IMG/VR virus record: IMGVR_UViG_3300009108_000002
Location: 62,001-126,000 of that record
Direction: 5' to 3' (one strand)
Length of the DNA stretch: 64,000 nucleotides
Source: a virus
Shown one piece after another: positions 6,386 through 12,338 of the stretch. Positions within the stretch are counted from its first letter, which is position 1. Each line of letters starts with the position of its first letter. A model generated the notes under the pieces. That model saw only the letters and a list, made by a program, of their open reading frames with translations, was not told the origin of the DNA and did not search any database. The position numbers were made by a program, and so were the translations under genes.

Positions 6386-6415
6386 ACTTTACCACGAATA
6401 TCGGTGGCAAGTCAA
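6386..6415 (-). promoter_or_regulatory. Possible promoter between gene and terminator
   Basis: TTGACT, 18 bp, TAAAGT, lying between the stop of the 108-aa gene and the terminator at 6339-6364. A transcript from it would be only about 40 bases. May be a relic. Confidence 0.4.
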
Positions 6416-6438
6416 TCCTTTAGCTTCAAATGTGGAAA

Positions 6439-6765
6439 CTATATCACAGAAACGTTATCTGAATTATCCACCCACGTTTGCACATCCTTTAGAGGAATAC
6501 GTTGCGTTAGTCCCATTTGAGTTCGCCACGCTTTAGGAGTTCCTTCTACTAGTGTAGGACAGAGGCCGAATGACAGCCAACGTTCTGGCGTATATCGTGT
6601 GGCAACTATCGTGGCTGTAAATTCAGAGTTGCCTTCTTCCTGCTGAAGTTCAGCTATGATTCCGTTATCGTAACGTAGCATATCCTTCATGTATTCTTCA
6701 GCGGATGTACAACCTAGCCAAGTCTTGCCTTCGATGTGAATGGTATTTACTTTAATGTTGGACAT
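6439..6765 (-). CDS. Hypothetical early protein
   Basis: 108 aa, mixed alpha/beta, with KTWLGCTSAEEYMKDMLRYD near the N-terminus and a Trp-rich middle. No family recognised. Ribosome site CAGGAG is 11 bases upstream of the ATG. Its last codons read GTGATATAG, an 11-base pattern that recurs near 8957 and 9060. Confidence 0.7.
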   Translation of the reverse strand: MSNIKVNTIHIEGKTWLGCTSAEEYMKDMLRYDNGIIAELQQEEGNSEFTATIVATRYTPERWLSFGLCPTLVEGTPKAWRTQMGLTQRIPLKDVQTWVDNSDNVSVI

Positions 6766-6800
6766 TTCTGTGATATCTCCTGTGTATTTAATCTACTAGT

Positions 6801-6829
6801 AGTATAGCATATGTTATGATATAAGTCAA
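6801..6829 (-). promoter_or_regulatory. Sigma70-type promoter
   Basis: TTGACT, 17 bp, TATACT. Confidence 0.85.
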
Positions 6830-6840
6830 CCAGGAAGGGG

Positions 6841-6852
6841 TAAGGAAAAGCT
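6841..6852 (-). promoter_or_regulatory. Phased 12-mer box, copy 12
   Basis: TAAGGAAAAGCT on +, 11 bp from the -35. Confidence 0.8.
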
Positions 6853-6874
6853 AGAATTGAGTAAAAAAGGTAAC

Positions 6875-6904
6875 AAAAAAACCACTGTGAAAAATACAGT
6901 GGTT
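6875..6904 (-). terminator. Intrinsic terminator
   Basis: Stem AACCACTGT/ACAGTGGTT with a T tail leftward. Confidence 0.85.
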
Positions 6905-6939
6905 TTGTAGTGCCGGATGGAGGTTTATGCCAGGTGAGG

Positions 6940-7134
6940 TTACATCCCTTTCAGAGATGCCACCTGCCCCCAGCGTACACCAACGGAGAGCAGGTGCTTG
7001 ATGATGTCCTGCTTGGCCTCGTAGAGGTGTGTCGTGGAGAGTGCCTCCTCCTCCTTCAGGTCAGAGTAGTACTTGTCGATGTATGCTTCGACTGCTAACT
7101 CTACCAAGCCTTCCCAGTTAGTCGTTCCGTTCAT
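6940..7134 (-). CDS. Small helical early protein, paralogue of 3999-4184
   Basis: 64 aa; matches the 61-aa gene at 3999-4184 through WEGLVELAVEAYIDKYYSDL and EAKQDIIKHLL, with a different C-terminal tail. Leader and ribosome site are nearly identical to its paralogue. Function unknown. Confidence 0.75.
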   Translation of the reverse strand: MNGTTNWEGLVELAVEAYIDKYYSDLKEEEALSTTHLYEAKQDIIKHLLSVGVRWGQVASLKGM

Positions 7135-7168
7135 GTTGTTTCTCCTGCCTCTTTTGATTTGATAACTT

Positions 7169-7197
7169 ATTTTACCATACTTCTAAACATCTGTCAA
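7169..7197 (-). promoter_or_regulatory. Sigma70-type promoter
   Basis: TTGACA, 17 bp, TAAAAT. Confidence 0.8.
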
Positions 7198-7209
7198 GGT
7201 CTATAGGCG

Positions 7210-7221
7210 TAAGGAAAAGCT
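7210..7221 (-). promoter_or_regulatory. Phased 12-mer box, copy 13
   Basis: TAAGGAAAAGCT on +, 12 bp from the -35. Confidence 0.8.
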
Positions 7222-7233
7222 ATACAGCAGGTT

Positions 7234-7260
7234 AAAAAAAACTCCAGCTTACGCTGGAGT
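7234..7260 (-). terminator. Intrinsic terminator overlapping a gene end
   Basis: Stem ACTCCAGC/GCTGGAGT with a T tail; the upstream arm lies in the last codons of the 87-aa gene. Confidence 0.85.
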
Positions 7261-7512
7261 CATTTTGCACCTATTGGTGCATGTGACACCGTCACAGTGT
7301 CCGTGACACTCGTAACGCTCTGGCACGTGAGCACAGATTTGTTCCCATGTTAGGGAATTGTTCTTGTGCTCTGCCATGCGCTTGAATGTGGCCTCACGGA
7401 TGTCTTTCAGGCGGTCTTCCACGCCATCTGTTCCGAGTAGGCGTATGGCCTCTAGGTGAGCCTGTAAGGCTGTTCCTAGTTCGATACCACGGATGGTTTT
7501 TTTGTTGGTCAT
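7249..7512 (-). CDS. Hypothetical early protein with Cys/His C-terminus
   Basis: 87 aa. The C-terminus ERYECHGHCDGVTCTNRC is a Cys/His cluster able to bind zinc; the first 60 residues are helical. GGAGA eight bases upstream. No promoter directly upstream, so probably read through from the 68-aa gene at 7693-7899. Confidence 0.7.
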   Translation of the reverse strand: MTNKKTIRGIELGTALQAHLEAIRLLGTDGVEDRLKDIREATFKRMAEHKNNSLTWEQICAHVPERYECHGHCDGVTCTNRCKMTPA

Positions 7513-7544
7513 ATTCGTAATCTCCGATATTAATTTAAATTAAA

Positions 7545-7670
7545 GTTTGGTCAGAGTACGTTTTATGATTGCCAACAGATTGCCTATTCTATTGTTAATG
7601 TGCCAGTCTGAAAGTACCTCCACACTTTCAAACTTAATTTCTTATATATCTATTATACGTGTCATCGCGG
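7545..7670 (-). pseudogene. Possible degenerate small gene
   Basis: In one leftward frame ATGACACGTATAATAGAT meets a TAA after seven codons, then stays open for about 34 codons (containing ESVEVLSDWHINNRIGNLL) to TAA near 7545. A GGAGG sits inside it. No usable start follows the stop, so it looks like a broken small gene, or simply the 180-base spacer between two genes. Confidence 0.25.
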
Positions 7671-7692
7671 CATTTGTAGGTCTGTGCCTAGC

Positions 7693-7899
7693 TTATATGT
7701 CCCAAGGCACAATCCGTACTTTCAATTTAAAGTCTCGTGCTATCTTACGCCATAGGTCGTGCTTGTCTCGTCGGATGACTAGGATGTTAGTAGCTTCGTG
7801 TAGCCAACGATTGCGAATTTGCTTCAGGTCTTTTTTCGCTTTACGAATAGCGTCTGGTGTGCCTCTGAATTCTACTGCTGTGTGAATGTTCCTTGCCAT
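7693..7899 (-). CDS. Small basic early protein
   Basis: 68 aa, basic, alpha/beta (AVEFRGTPDAIRKAKKDLKQ, then ILVIRRDKHDLWRKIARDF). GGTGG ribosome site. Looks like a compact nucleic-acid-binding fold but matches nothing I can name. Confidence 0.7.
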   Translation of the reverse strand: MARNIHTAVEFRGTPDAIRKAKKDLKQIRNRWLHEATNILVIRRDKHDLWRKIARDFKLKVRIVPWDI

Positions 7900-7934
7900 C
7901 TGTGACCACCGCCCTGTCTTTATTTGATGTAATC

Positions 7935-7963
7935 ATTATAGCATACTTCTAGACATCTGTCAA
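7935..7963 (-). promoter_or_regulatory. Sigma70-type promoter
   Basis: TTGACA, 17 bp, TATAAT: full consensus. Confidence 0.9.
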
Positions 7964-7987
7964 GTACCAATATAATCTCTAGTATAG

Positions 7988-7999
7988 TAAGGAAAAGCT
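7988..7999 (-). promoter_or_regulatory. Phased 12-mer box, copy 14
   Basis: TAAGGAAAAGCT on +, 24 bp from the -35. Confidence 0.8.
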
Positions 8000-8027
8000 A
8001 ACACACCACTAGCAGAGCGCGGGAGGC

Positions 8028-8057
8028 AAAAAAATACCCTGTCGAAGTGACAGGGTA
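8028..8057 (-). terminator. Intrinsic terminator
   Basis: Stem TACCCTGTC/GACAGGGTA with a 7-T tail leftward. Confidence 0.85.
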
Positions 8058-8112
8058 CGCATAATGCCCGACCATTATTTGAGAGTGCCTCAGGCACGGC
8101 CTATTGTAAGTT

Positions 8113-8439
8113 TTACCAGGTCACCTCCCGTGTCCACCATTTAGGATTGAGATAGTCCAGAGCCTCACGCTCTGTGGAACTAATGTCCCGTGGGACATTT
8201 ATATCGTATAGCCATGTGTAGTGTCGCTCTGTGGGAATCACCACTCCTTCCCACTGCTCTGCTTGCCAAGGAGCGTTGAGAATTTCCAGACATTCCGCAC
8301 AAGTGTAAGTCAGATGTTCTAGCCTATTCTCGGCATCGTACTGTAGGTCTGCGGAGATTCCCGTGTGAGAGGCATCCTCTACGCACTCACCGTTGAGGAT
8401 GATTGCCAGTTCAGAGATGCCGTCGATGTTGGGATTCAT
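8113..8439 (-). CDS. Hypothetical early protein
   Basis: 108 aa from the ATG at 8439 (MNPNIDGISELAII), chosen over a GTG three codons upstream because AGGAAG lies at the right distance. Acidic, many Trp, with a TYTCAECLEIL segment near residue 51. No family recognised. Confidence 0.7.
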   Translation of the reverse strand: MNPNIDGISELAIILNGECVEDASHTGISADLQYDAENRLEHLTYTCAECLEILNAPWQAEQWEGVVIPTERHYTWLYDINVPRDISSTEREALDYLNPKWWTREVTW

Positions 8440-8471
8440 TCCAGTCACTTCCTGTTTGATTTGATGCTCTT

Positions 8472-8500
8472 AGTATACCAGAGTATTCTGCGTCTGTCAA
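8472..8500 (-). promoter_or_regulatory. Sigma70-type promoter
   Basis: TTGACA, 17 bp, TATACT. Confidence 0.85.
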
Positions 8501-8545
8501 GGCGTTGCCTGCGCTCTACTGGTGGTGTGATATAGTAAGGACCCT

Positions 8546-8557
8546 TAAGGAAAAGCT
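8546..8557 (-). promoter_or_regulatory. Phased 12-mer box, copy 15
   Basis: TAAGGAAAAGCT on +, 45 bp from the -35. A partial echo, TAGTAAGGACC, lies just before it. Confidence 0.8.
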
Positions 8558-8587
8558 GCTGCAGGACCCGCAGGCGGTGTGAGGCAC

Positions 8588-8621
8588 AAAAAAACCTCCA
8601 CGGAGGTGAAACGTGGAGGTT
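8588..8621 (-). terminator. Intrinsic terminator
   Basis: Stem AACCTCCACG/CGTGGAGGTT with a 7-T tail leftward. Confidence 0.85.
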
Positions 8622-8639
8622 CGGGAGAGTTACCGTGGA

Positions 8640-8894
8640 TTAGGCGTAGAATCCACGAATGTCCTCAGCTACTCGATGCTGTGCTTCCTCTGCGAGGATT
8701 TGGTACTCAGGATGAGTGTCCGTGAGTAGCAGTAGTACCGCTTCCCATTCCCATCCGTGGATTTCCTGTGCTACGACTTCGGAGTCGTATTTTGCCATCA
8801 CTGTGGCGCAGTGGTTGTAGACAGAGTCTACGGTAGCTGGGTCGTTGTGGGATTCCGTGGTGGAGATGCTAGCGATTAGTTGTGAGTCAGTCAT
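8640..8894 (-). CDS. Hypothetical early protein
   Basis: 84 aa, acidic and helical (VYNHCATVMAKYDSEVVAQE, then EWEAVLLLLTDTHPEYQILA). AGGAG ribosome site. No family recognised. Confidence 0.7.
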   Translation of the reverse strand: MTDSQLIASISTTESHNDPATVDSVYNHCATVMAKYDSEVVAQEIHGWEWEAVLLLLTDTHPEYQILAEEAQHRVAEDIRGFYA

Positions 8895-8924
8895 AGTGAT
8901 GCTCCTATATAGTTTGATATTCTT

Positions 8925-8953
8925 AGTATACCTTAGCCTAGGAGCCGTGTCAA
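8925..8953 (-). promoter_or_regulatory. Sigma70-type promoter
   Basis: TTGACA, 17 bp, TATACT. The only early promoter whose upstream side meets the small-RNA cassette instead of a 12-mer box directly. Confidence 0.85.
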
Positions 8954-9071
8954 CTAACTATATCACGTTTATTCCACGTTCAAAATACTAGAAATCGTTC
9001 TGTAAGTCGTTTTAAGGCCACTCAAGTCTGAAAGGTGATGTAGAAGTCCCGAAGAGTGTTAACTATATCAC
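8954..9071. other. Spacer with a repeated 12-mer
   Basis: TAACTATATCAC occurs at about 8957-8968 and 9060-9071, and ACTATATCAC at the end of the gene at 6439. No reading frame is visible. It may be the remains of a deleted gene. Confidence 0.35.
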
Positions 9072-9135
9072 AAAAAAGTAGCAGAAGGATGTGAACCCCG
9101 CTCCCCTTCCCCGTTTGTAGTTACATCCTTCTGCT
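9072..9135 (-). ncRNA. Candidate stand-alone hairpin small RNA
   Basis: A perfect 13-bp stem (AGCAGAAGGATGT with ACATCCTTCTGCT, 9080-9092 and 9123-9135) encloses a 30-base loop holding three GGGG runs in the leftward RNA, then six T. The predicted start of the promoter at 9142-9171 falls on the first base of the stem, so the whole transcript would be the hairpin, about 64 bases. No reading frame fits. It occupies a normal cassette slot, so it is probably a regulatory RNA rather than just a terminator. Confidence 0.6.
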
Positions 9136-9141
9136 GGCAGG

Positions 9142-9171
9142 AGTATAGAGGAGGCGGAACAGTGTTGGCAA
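9142..9171 (-). promoter_or_regulatory. Promoter of the hairpin RNA
   Basis: TTGCCA, 18 bp, TATACT, directly abutting a 12-mer box. Confidence 0.65.
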
Positions 9172-9183
9172 TAAGGAAAAGCT
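9172..9183 (-). promoter_or_regulatory. Phased 12-mer box, copy 16
   Basis: TAAGGAAAAGCT on +, 0 bp from the -35: the closest placement of all. Confidence 0.8.
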
Positions 9184-9207
9184 ACTATAAAGGATAATTT
9201 GTTGCAC

Positions 9208-9237
9208 AAAAAAAATCCTCCCACATTGTGAGAGGAT
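9208..9237 (-). terminator. Intrinsic terminator
   Basis: Stem ATCCTCcCACA/TGTGaGAGGAT with an 8-T tail leftward. Confidence 0.85.
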
Positions 9238-9261
9238 AGGGGGCATCGGGAGGAGCGAGGC

Positions 9262-9495
9262 TTACCAGCCTTGAGGGCCGTCCCCGAAGTCCTCAAGGAA
9301 GTGGAACCCGTCCACGCCGTGAGCGGGATACTGCGGGAGGTCGTCGTCCTCCTCATGGCAGTCGCAGAAGCAGACCTCCATGATTTCGGAGCCATCCGCA
9401 CGGCGGGAGTCGCCACCGTGCCAGCGAACTGGAAAGGTGTCGGCCTCGCACTCGGAGCAGATATTGGAAGGGTTGATGTTGGTTTCGGCTAGCAT
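9262..9495 (-). CDS. Small acidic zinc-binding protein
   Basis: 77 aa from the ATG at 9495; the longer frame upstream would run into the promoter. ICSECEADTFPVRWHGG and EVCFCDCHEEDDDL give a CxxC plus CxCxCH cluster. Very acidic C-terminus ending GDGPQGW. Ribosome site AGAGGTG. Function unknown. Confidence 0.75.
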   Translation of the reverse strand: MLAETNINPSNICSECEADTFPVRWHGGDSRRADGSEIMEVCFCDCHEEDDDLPQYPAHGVDGFHFLEDFGDGPQGW

Positions 9496-9525
9496 TGGGT
9501 CACCTCTGTTAAACTTGATGAACAT

Positions 9526-9554
9526 AGTATAGCACAGTGTTACCTAGTTGTCAA
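9526..9554 (-). promoter_or_regulatory. Sigma70-type promoter
   Basis: TTGACA, 17 bp, TATACT; leader ATGTTCATCAAGTTTAACAG is shared with the next cassette. Confidence 0.85.
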
Positions 9555-9600
9555 GTATTACTGCAGGTCCATCTGCGGGTCCACACAGGACCAGGGTCCA

Positions 9601-9612
9601 TAAGGAAAAGCT
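9601..9612 (-). promoter_or_regulatory. Phased 12-mer box, copy 17
   Basis: TAAGGAAAAGCT on +, 46 bp from the -35. Confidence 0.8.
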
Positions 9613-9661
9613 GTAGGGGGATCGCGCTGCGGGATGGAGGAGTGCGCTGCGTCGTCATGCC

Positions 9662-9693
9662 AAAAAAAATCCCTAGAACGATTGTTCTAGGGA
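9662..9693 (-). terminator. Intrinsic terminator
   Basis: Stem TCCCTAGAAC/GTTCTAGGGA with an 8-T tail leftward. Confidence 0.9.
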
Positions 9694-9722
9694 CTTGACG
9701 CTGCTCGGTTGTTGGTGTGCTA

Positions 9723-9929
9723 CTACTCAGCGAATAGTCGTGGCTCGTAGCGTACCAGGTATCCACCCAGACCCATCATTGCCTTGAGTACCAATTCTTC
9801 TTGGTTGCCGTCGAAGTCCGTGTCGAATGCTTCGTACCCGCTATTGACCTTGTTTACGATGAATCCTGCGTGTCGGAGTTCCTTGAGGGTTCCCTGGGTT
9901 GCTTTCTTAGTCCAGAGTTGTGAGGTCAT
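9723..9929 (-). CDS. Hypothetical small early protein
   Basis: 68 aa with a basic helical N-terminus (WTKKATQGTLKELRHAGF) and a beta-rich remainder (YEAFDTDFDGNQEELVL). AGGAG ribosome site. Resembles a winged-helix-sized fold but no family is recognised. Confidence 0.7.
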   Translation of the reverse strand: MTSQLWTKKATQGTLKELRHAGFIVNKVNSGYEAFDTDFDGNQEELVLKAMMGLGGYLVRYEPRLFAE

Positions 9930-9960
9930 TTCGTATACTCCTGTTTAACTTGATGAACAT

Positions 9961-9989
9961 AGTCTACCCTATCCACAGCCATTTGTCAA
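9961..9989 (-). promoter_or_regulatory. Sigma70-type promoter
   Basis: TTGACA, 17 bp, TAGACT. Confidence 0.75.
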
Positions 9990-10024
9990 TCCCCTATTTC
10001 TCGTGCCTGGAGGCATGGAGGCTG

Positions 10025-10036
10025 TAAGGAAAAGCT
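10025..10036 (-). promoter_or_regulatory. Phased 12-mer box, copy 18 (last)
   Basis: TAAGGAAAAGCT on +, 35 bp from the -35. No further copy is seen to the right. Confidence 0.8.
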
Positions 10037-10065
10037 AGATTTGAGGTATTTGCGGGCTAGAGTAA

Positions 10066-10105
10066 ATAAAAGCCCCCAGTAGTGGTGGGTAGACTACTGA
10101 GGGCT
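10066..10105 (-). terminator. Intrinsic terminator
   Basis: Stem AGCCCcCAGTAGT/ACTACTGaGGGCT, then TTTATTTAC leftward. Confidence 0.85.
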
Positions 10106-10123
10106 TAGTGAGGAGGTATTTAT

Positions 10124-10291
10124 TTAAAATAATGGTAAATGTGTTCGATACTTATCATTCACTGAGAGATGCTTTTGATATGCTTTATCGTATGTGTAAC
10201 CACAAGTGGGATGAGTTACTAAGTAAACTATCCCTGAGATGTAACTTCCAAAACCTGCCACTAGTAGTACCGATGCAAGAGTGGATTCCAT
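10124..10291 (-). CDS. 55-aa small membrane protein
   Basis: Reads MESTLASVLLVAGFGSYISG, one membrane segment at about residues 5-26 (continuing IVYLV), then a polar tail YDKAYQKHLSVNDKYR. AGGTAA lies about ten bases upstream. Preferred over an overlapping + frame because all neighbours are leftward, the frame ends just before the terminator and the hydrophobicity pattern is protein-like. Unknown role. Confidence 0.6.
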   Translation of the reverse strand: MESTLASVLLVAGFGSYISGIVYLVTHPTCGYTYDKAYQKHLSVNDKYRTHLPLF

Positions 10292-10321
10292 GATGTAATC
10301 TTACCTGTCCCATAAATAAAT

Positions 10322-10726
10322 TTATGAAACGCTAACTGCGGGTTGGCTGATTTTAGCCACATTCCATTTTCCAAAATTCCGGCACTGAATACTACAGTAC
10401 ATGAACTTATATCCTCGTGTCTTCTGAGCATTGTAGATAGACTGAAGAATTTCTTTACTCTGTCCACAATAATCACACCGGAATGATACTCTGCAATCTA
10501 CTGACCTGCAGGTAGTAGAACAGTAGGCTTTTCTGCCTGACTTCAAAGCCTCGCCACATACCGTACAATTCCCATAGTCTGGTCGTACTCTAGTGGGTAG
10601 TCCTTCAGTCTTTAGTATCTGTCGTACTCGTTCTCGACTTACCGATAGTAATTCGGCTATCCGTACAGCGGGTAGGTCTGGATGATTGGATCGTAGTGTT
10701 ACGATTCGCTCCCTGGTTGTAGCCAT
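10322..10726 (-). CDS. HTH plus zinc-finger protein
   Basis: 134 aa. Residues 1-45 look like a helix-turn-helix (VRIAELLSVSRERVRQILKT). Then three Cys pairs: CTVCGEALKSG, CDYCGQSKEIL and YCSIQCRNFG. Likely a DNA-binding protein of the HNH/homing-associated HTH type but without a clear nuclease motif. Its start overlaps the upstream gene by 28 bases with CAGGAG inside that gene. Confidence 0.7.
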   Translation of the reverse strand: MATTRERIVTLRSNHPDLPAVRIAELLSVSRERVRQILKTEGLPTRVRPDYGNCTVCGEALKSGRKAYCSTTCRSVDCRVSFRCDYCGQSKEILQSIYNAQKTRGYKFMYCSIQCRNFGKWNVAKISQPAVSVS

Positions 10727-11187
10727 TTAACAGACTCCTGAACAGTCATTACTGACTTAATTGGTCTGCCTCGGCCTCTAGTAGTCCTTTTGGGCTTATT
10801 ATGTTGTCTAGGGTGTTGTGCCTTTGACTCAAATTCCCCAACCTTGCTTGCGCCTAACTTATCAGTTAACGCTTCGAATAGTGCCTCGTAGACTGCATCG
10901 ACAGGGTCGTTATATGCGTGTCTATCGCTATCCACCTTTAAACTAGTACCGTCTATGGCAATCTCAGCACTCCAACCTATCATATCATTCTTCAATACTA
11001 ATGTCAAAGGATATTTAATATTTGTGATAATGTTGTGAAGTGATTTGGTGTGATTCCAGCCTCTACCCTCGCAATGTTGACAGGGCTTCAGCTTATAACT
11101 ATTCAACCCCATACAATGCATACAGGGTATCTGTAGTTCGTCTATCACTGAGGCTACTGCGTTACAAATACTGTTGGTAGTAATCAA
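10699..11187 (-). CDS. DnaJ-type zinc-finger-like protein
   Basis: 162 aa from a TTG preceded by GGGAGAGTGAGGG. CMHCMGLN and CQHCEGRGW near residues 22-45 resemble the CxxCxG repeats of DnaJ, here only two. Ends basic (KPKRTTRGRGRPIKS). Overlaps both neighbours, so a coupled three-gene run. Function unknown. Confidence 0.65.
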   Translation of the reverse strand: MITTNSICNAVASVIDELQIPCMHCMGLNSYKLKPCQHCEGRGWNHTKSLHNIITNIKYPLTLVLKNDMIGWSAEIAIDGTSLKVDSDRHAYNDPVDAVYEALFEALTDKLGASKVGEFESKAQHPRQHNKPKRTTRGRGRPIKSVMTVQESVKWLQPGSES

Positions 11188-11497
11188 CCCTCACTCTCCC
11201 GCCAATATGATTTAATGCTTTAAATATAGCACGACACCCAGCTTCAATGTGAGTTACTCCCTTGGAGGTGAATACTTCGCCCCAGTAGGTGACAGCCTCA
11301 CAGTTGTACTTGCCACGTATCTTACGGCTAAACGTTATAGTTAAGTAGTCAAAGGCTTCTAGTAATGTATCTACAGTGTTATCTAAGTAGCTATCTACGT
11401 ACCGTGCGTTATGCTTCACTAGGTACTGTTGTATAGTACTGAGTGGCAGTGAGTCTATATGTTCGTGTTGTTCTGCCATGTGCTGTGATACATACAT
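11162..11497 (-). CDS. Hypothetical protein
   Basis: 111 aa from ATG 11497, or 105 aa from ATG 11479 (MAEQHEHIDSL). No Shine-Dalgarno is visible before either. The promoter at 11511-11539 predicts a start site near 11504, so the mRNA would be nearly leaderless. Mixed alpha/beta, ends GGRVRVDYYQQYL. No family recognised. Confidence 0.65.
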   Translation of the reverse strand: MYVSQHMAEQHEHIDSLPLSTIQQYLVKHNARYVDSYLDNTVDTLLEAFDYLTITFSRKIRGKYNCEAVTYWGEVFTSKGVTHIEAGCRAIFKALNHIGGRVRVDYYQQYL

Positions 11498-11510
11498 AGT
11501 TAATACTACT

Positions 11511-11539
11511 ATTGTATCACATGCTATGTACAGTGTCAA
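11511..11539 (-). promoter_or_regulatory. Sigma70-type promoter without a 12-mer box
   Basis: TTGACA, 17 bp, TACAAT. Confidence 0.75.
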
Positions 11540-11638
11540 TAGTTATACACACTATACTACTGTACCAGTACATGATTCTGATATCGTTACATGTATACAC
11601 ATACACATGTACACCTATGGACTAGGCGTACAGGTACA

Positions 11639-11872
11639 TTAATGGTCAAGGGGATGATGGCTATTATGTGATCGACGACCTAGTACTTTGTGTAACAATG
11701 CACCCATCACTAGCCATGAGGCGAGTAACCCTATAGCATACATCGCTAACCAGTGAACGGGAGCAAACCTACCTATACTAAGTAGTACTATGTCTTCCAG
11801 GGTGTGTATCCCCACAAACCCTATCATCGCACCACTGAATAGTGTGGTTATGTAACCTTTAATACTTTTCAT
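11639..11872 (-). CDS. Two-helix membrane protein
   Basis: 77 aa. Hydrophobic segments at about residues 7-32 (TTLFSGAMIGFVGIHTL) and 43-62 (WLAMYAIGLLASWLVMGALL), then a His-rich basic tail (RRSHNSHHPLDH). Weak ribosome site. Could be a holin-like or superinfection-exclusion protein; nothing decides between them. Confidence 0.6.
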   Translation of the reverse strand: MKSIKGYITTLFSGAMIGFVGIHTLEDIVLLSIGRFAPVHWLAMYAIGLLASWLVMGALLHKVLGRRSHNSHHPLDH

Positions 11873-11901
11873 CACTATATTCTATCAAACTTTCAGAATA
11901 A

Positions 11902-11926
11902 GAATCTGACATATAAATCAGGATTC
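11902..11926 (-). terminator. Weak hairpin
   Basis: GAATCTGA/TCAGGATTC with one bulge, between two leftward genes; no T-run. Confidence 0.3.
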
Positions 11927-11974
11927 CAGATATCGGTATATGCCCTGCCCTATGCCTGATGCTCTATTTTATAG

Positions 11975-12100
11975 GGGACTCCTAAAGAGACTCCTTTTTC
12001 ACGGGTAAAGGGGTGGAATATAAATGATCTTTTTATTTTTTTTTGTTTAGGAGTCCCAGAAAGAGACTCCTTTTCGAGGGTAAAGAGGCGATATAAAAAT
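11975..12100. repeat. Inverted and direct repeat element
   Basis: Perfect 12-bp inverted repeats GGGACTCCTAAA (11975-11986) and TTTAGGAGTCCC (12046-12057) overlap a roughly 42-bp direct repeat starting AAAGAGACTCC (11984-12025 and 12060-12100, the second copy slightly shorter). GGAGTC/GACTCC at 12050-12070 followed by TTTT could end a rightward transcript. No coding capacity. Confidence 0.6.
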
Positions 12101-12109
12101 TATAGGGAT

Positions 12110-12322
12110 TTAACACCATCGGGGAGGATCTATATTCATCTCAGTACACAGTTGAGTTATAGCTTCTTTGAACTGGGGGAGAGATGAATCGATGCCAGAG
12201 ATCTCTTTAGGGCATTGCTCATGCCATGATTCGATGCAAAGGGTTGCCCAATCTGCCATACGAAGTAGGTTCTTGATAGAGTCTTTTTGGACATTCATGT
12301 CCATCGTAACGTTGGTTTCCAT
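12110..12322 (-). CDS. Hypothetical protein beside the 36-bp array
   Basis: 70 aa from ATG 12322, set by AAGGAG seven bases upstream (ATG 12325 also possible). Helical, with three Cys (ATLCIESWHEQCPKEIS and ITQLCTEM). No family recognised. Its upstream region runs straight into the repeat array. Confidence 0.65.
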   Translation of the reverse strand: METNVTMDMNVQKDSIKNLLRMADWATLCIESWHEQCPKEISGIDSSLPQFKEAITQLCTEMNIDPPRWC

Positions 12323-12338
12323 CATGTTGCTCCTTGTT

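Noticed and set aside
10108-10293. Rightward 61-codon frame
   Set aside because: Overlaps a leftward frame with a clear membrane helix and gene-consistent direction; the nearest GGAGG is too far from the rightward ATG.
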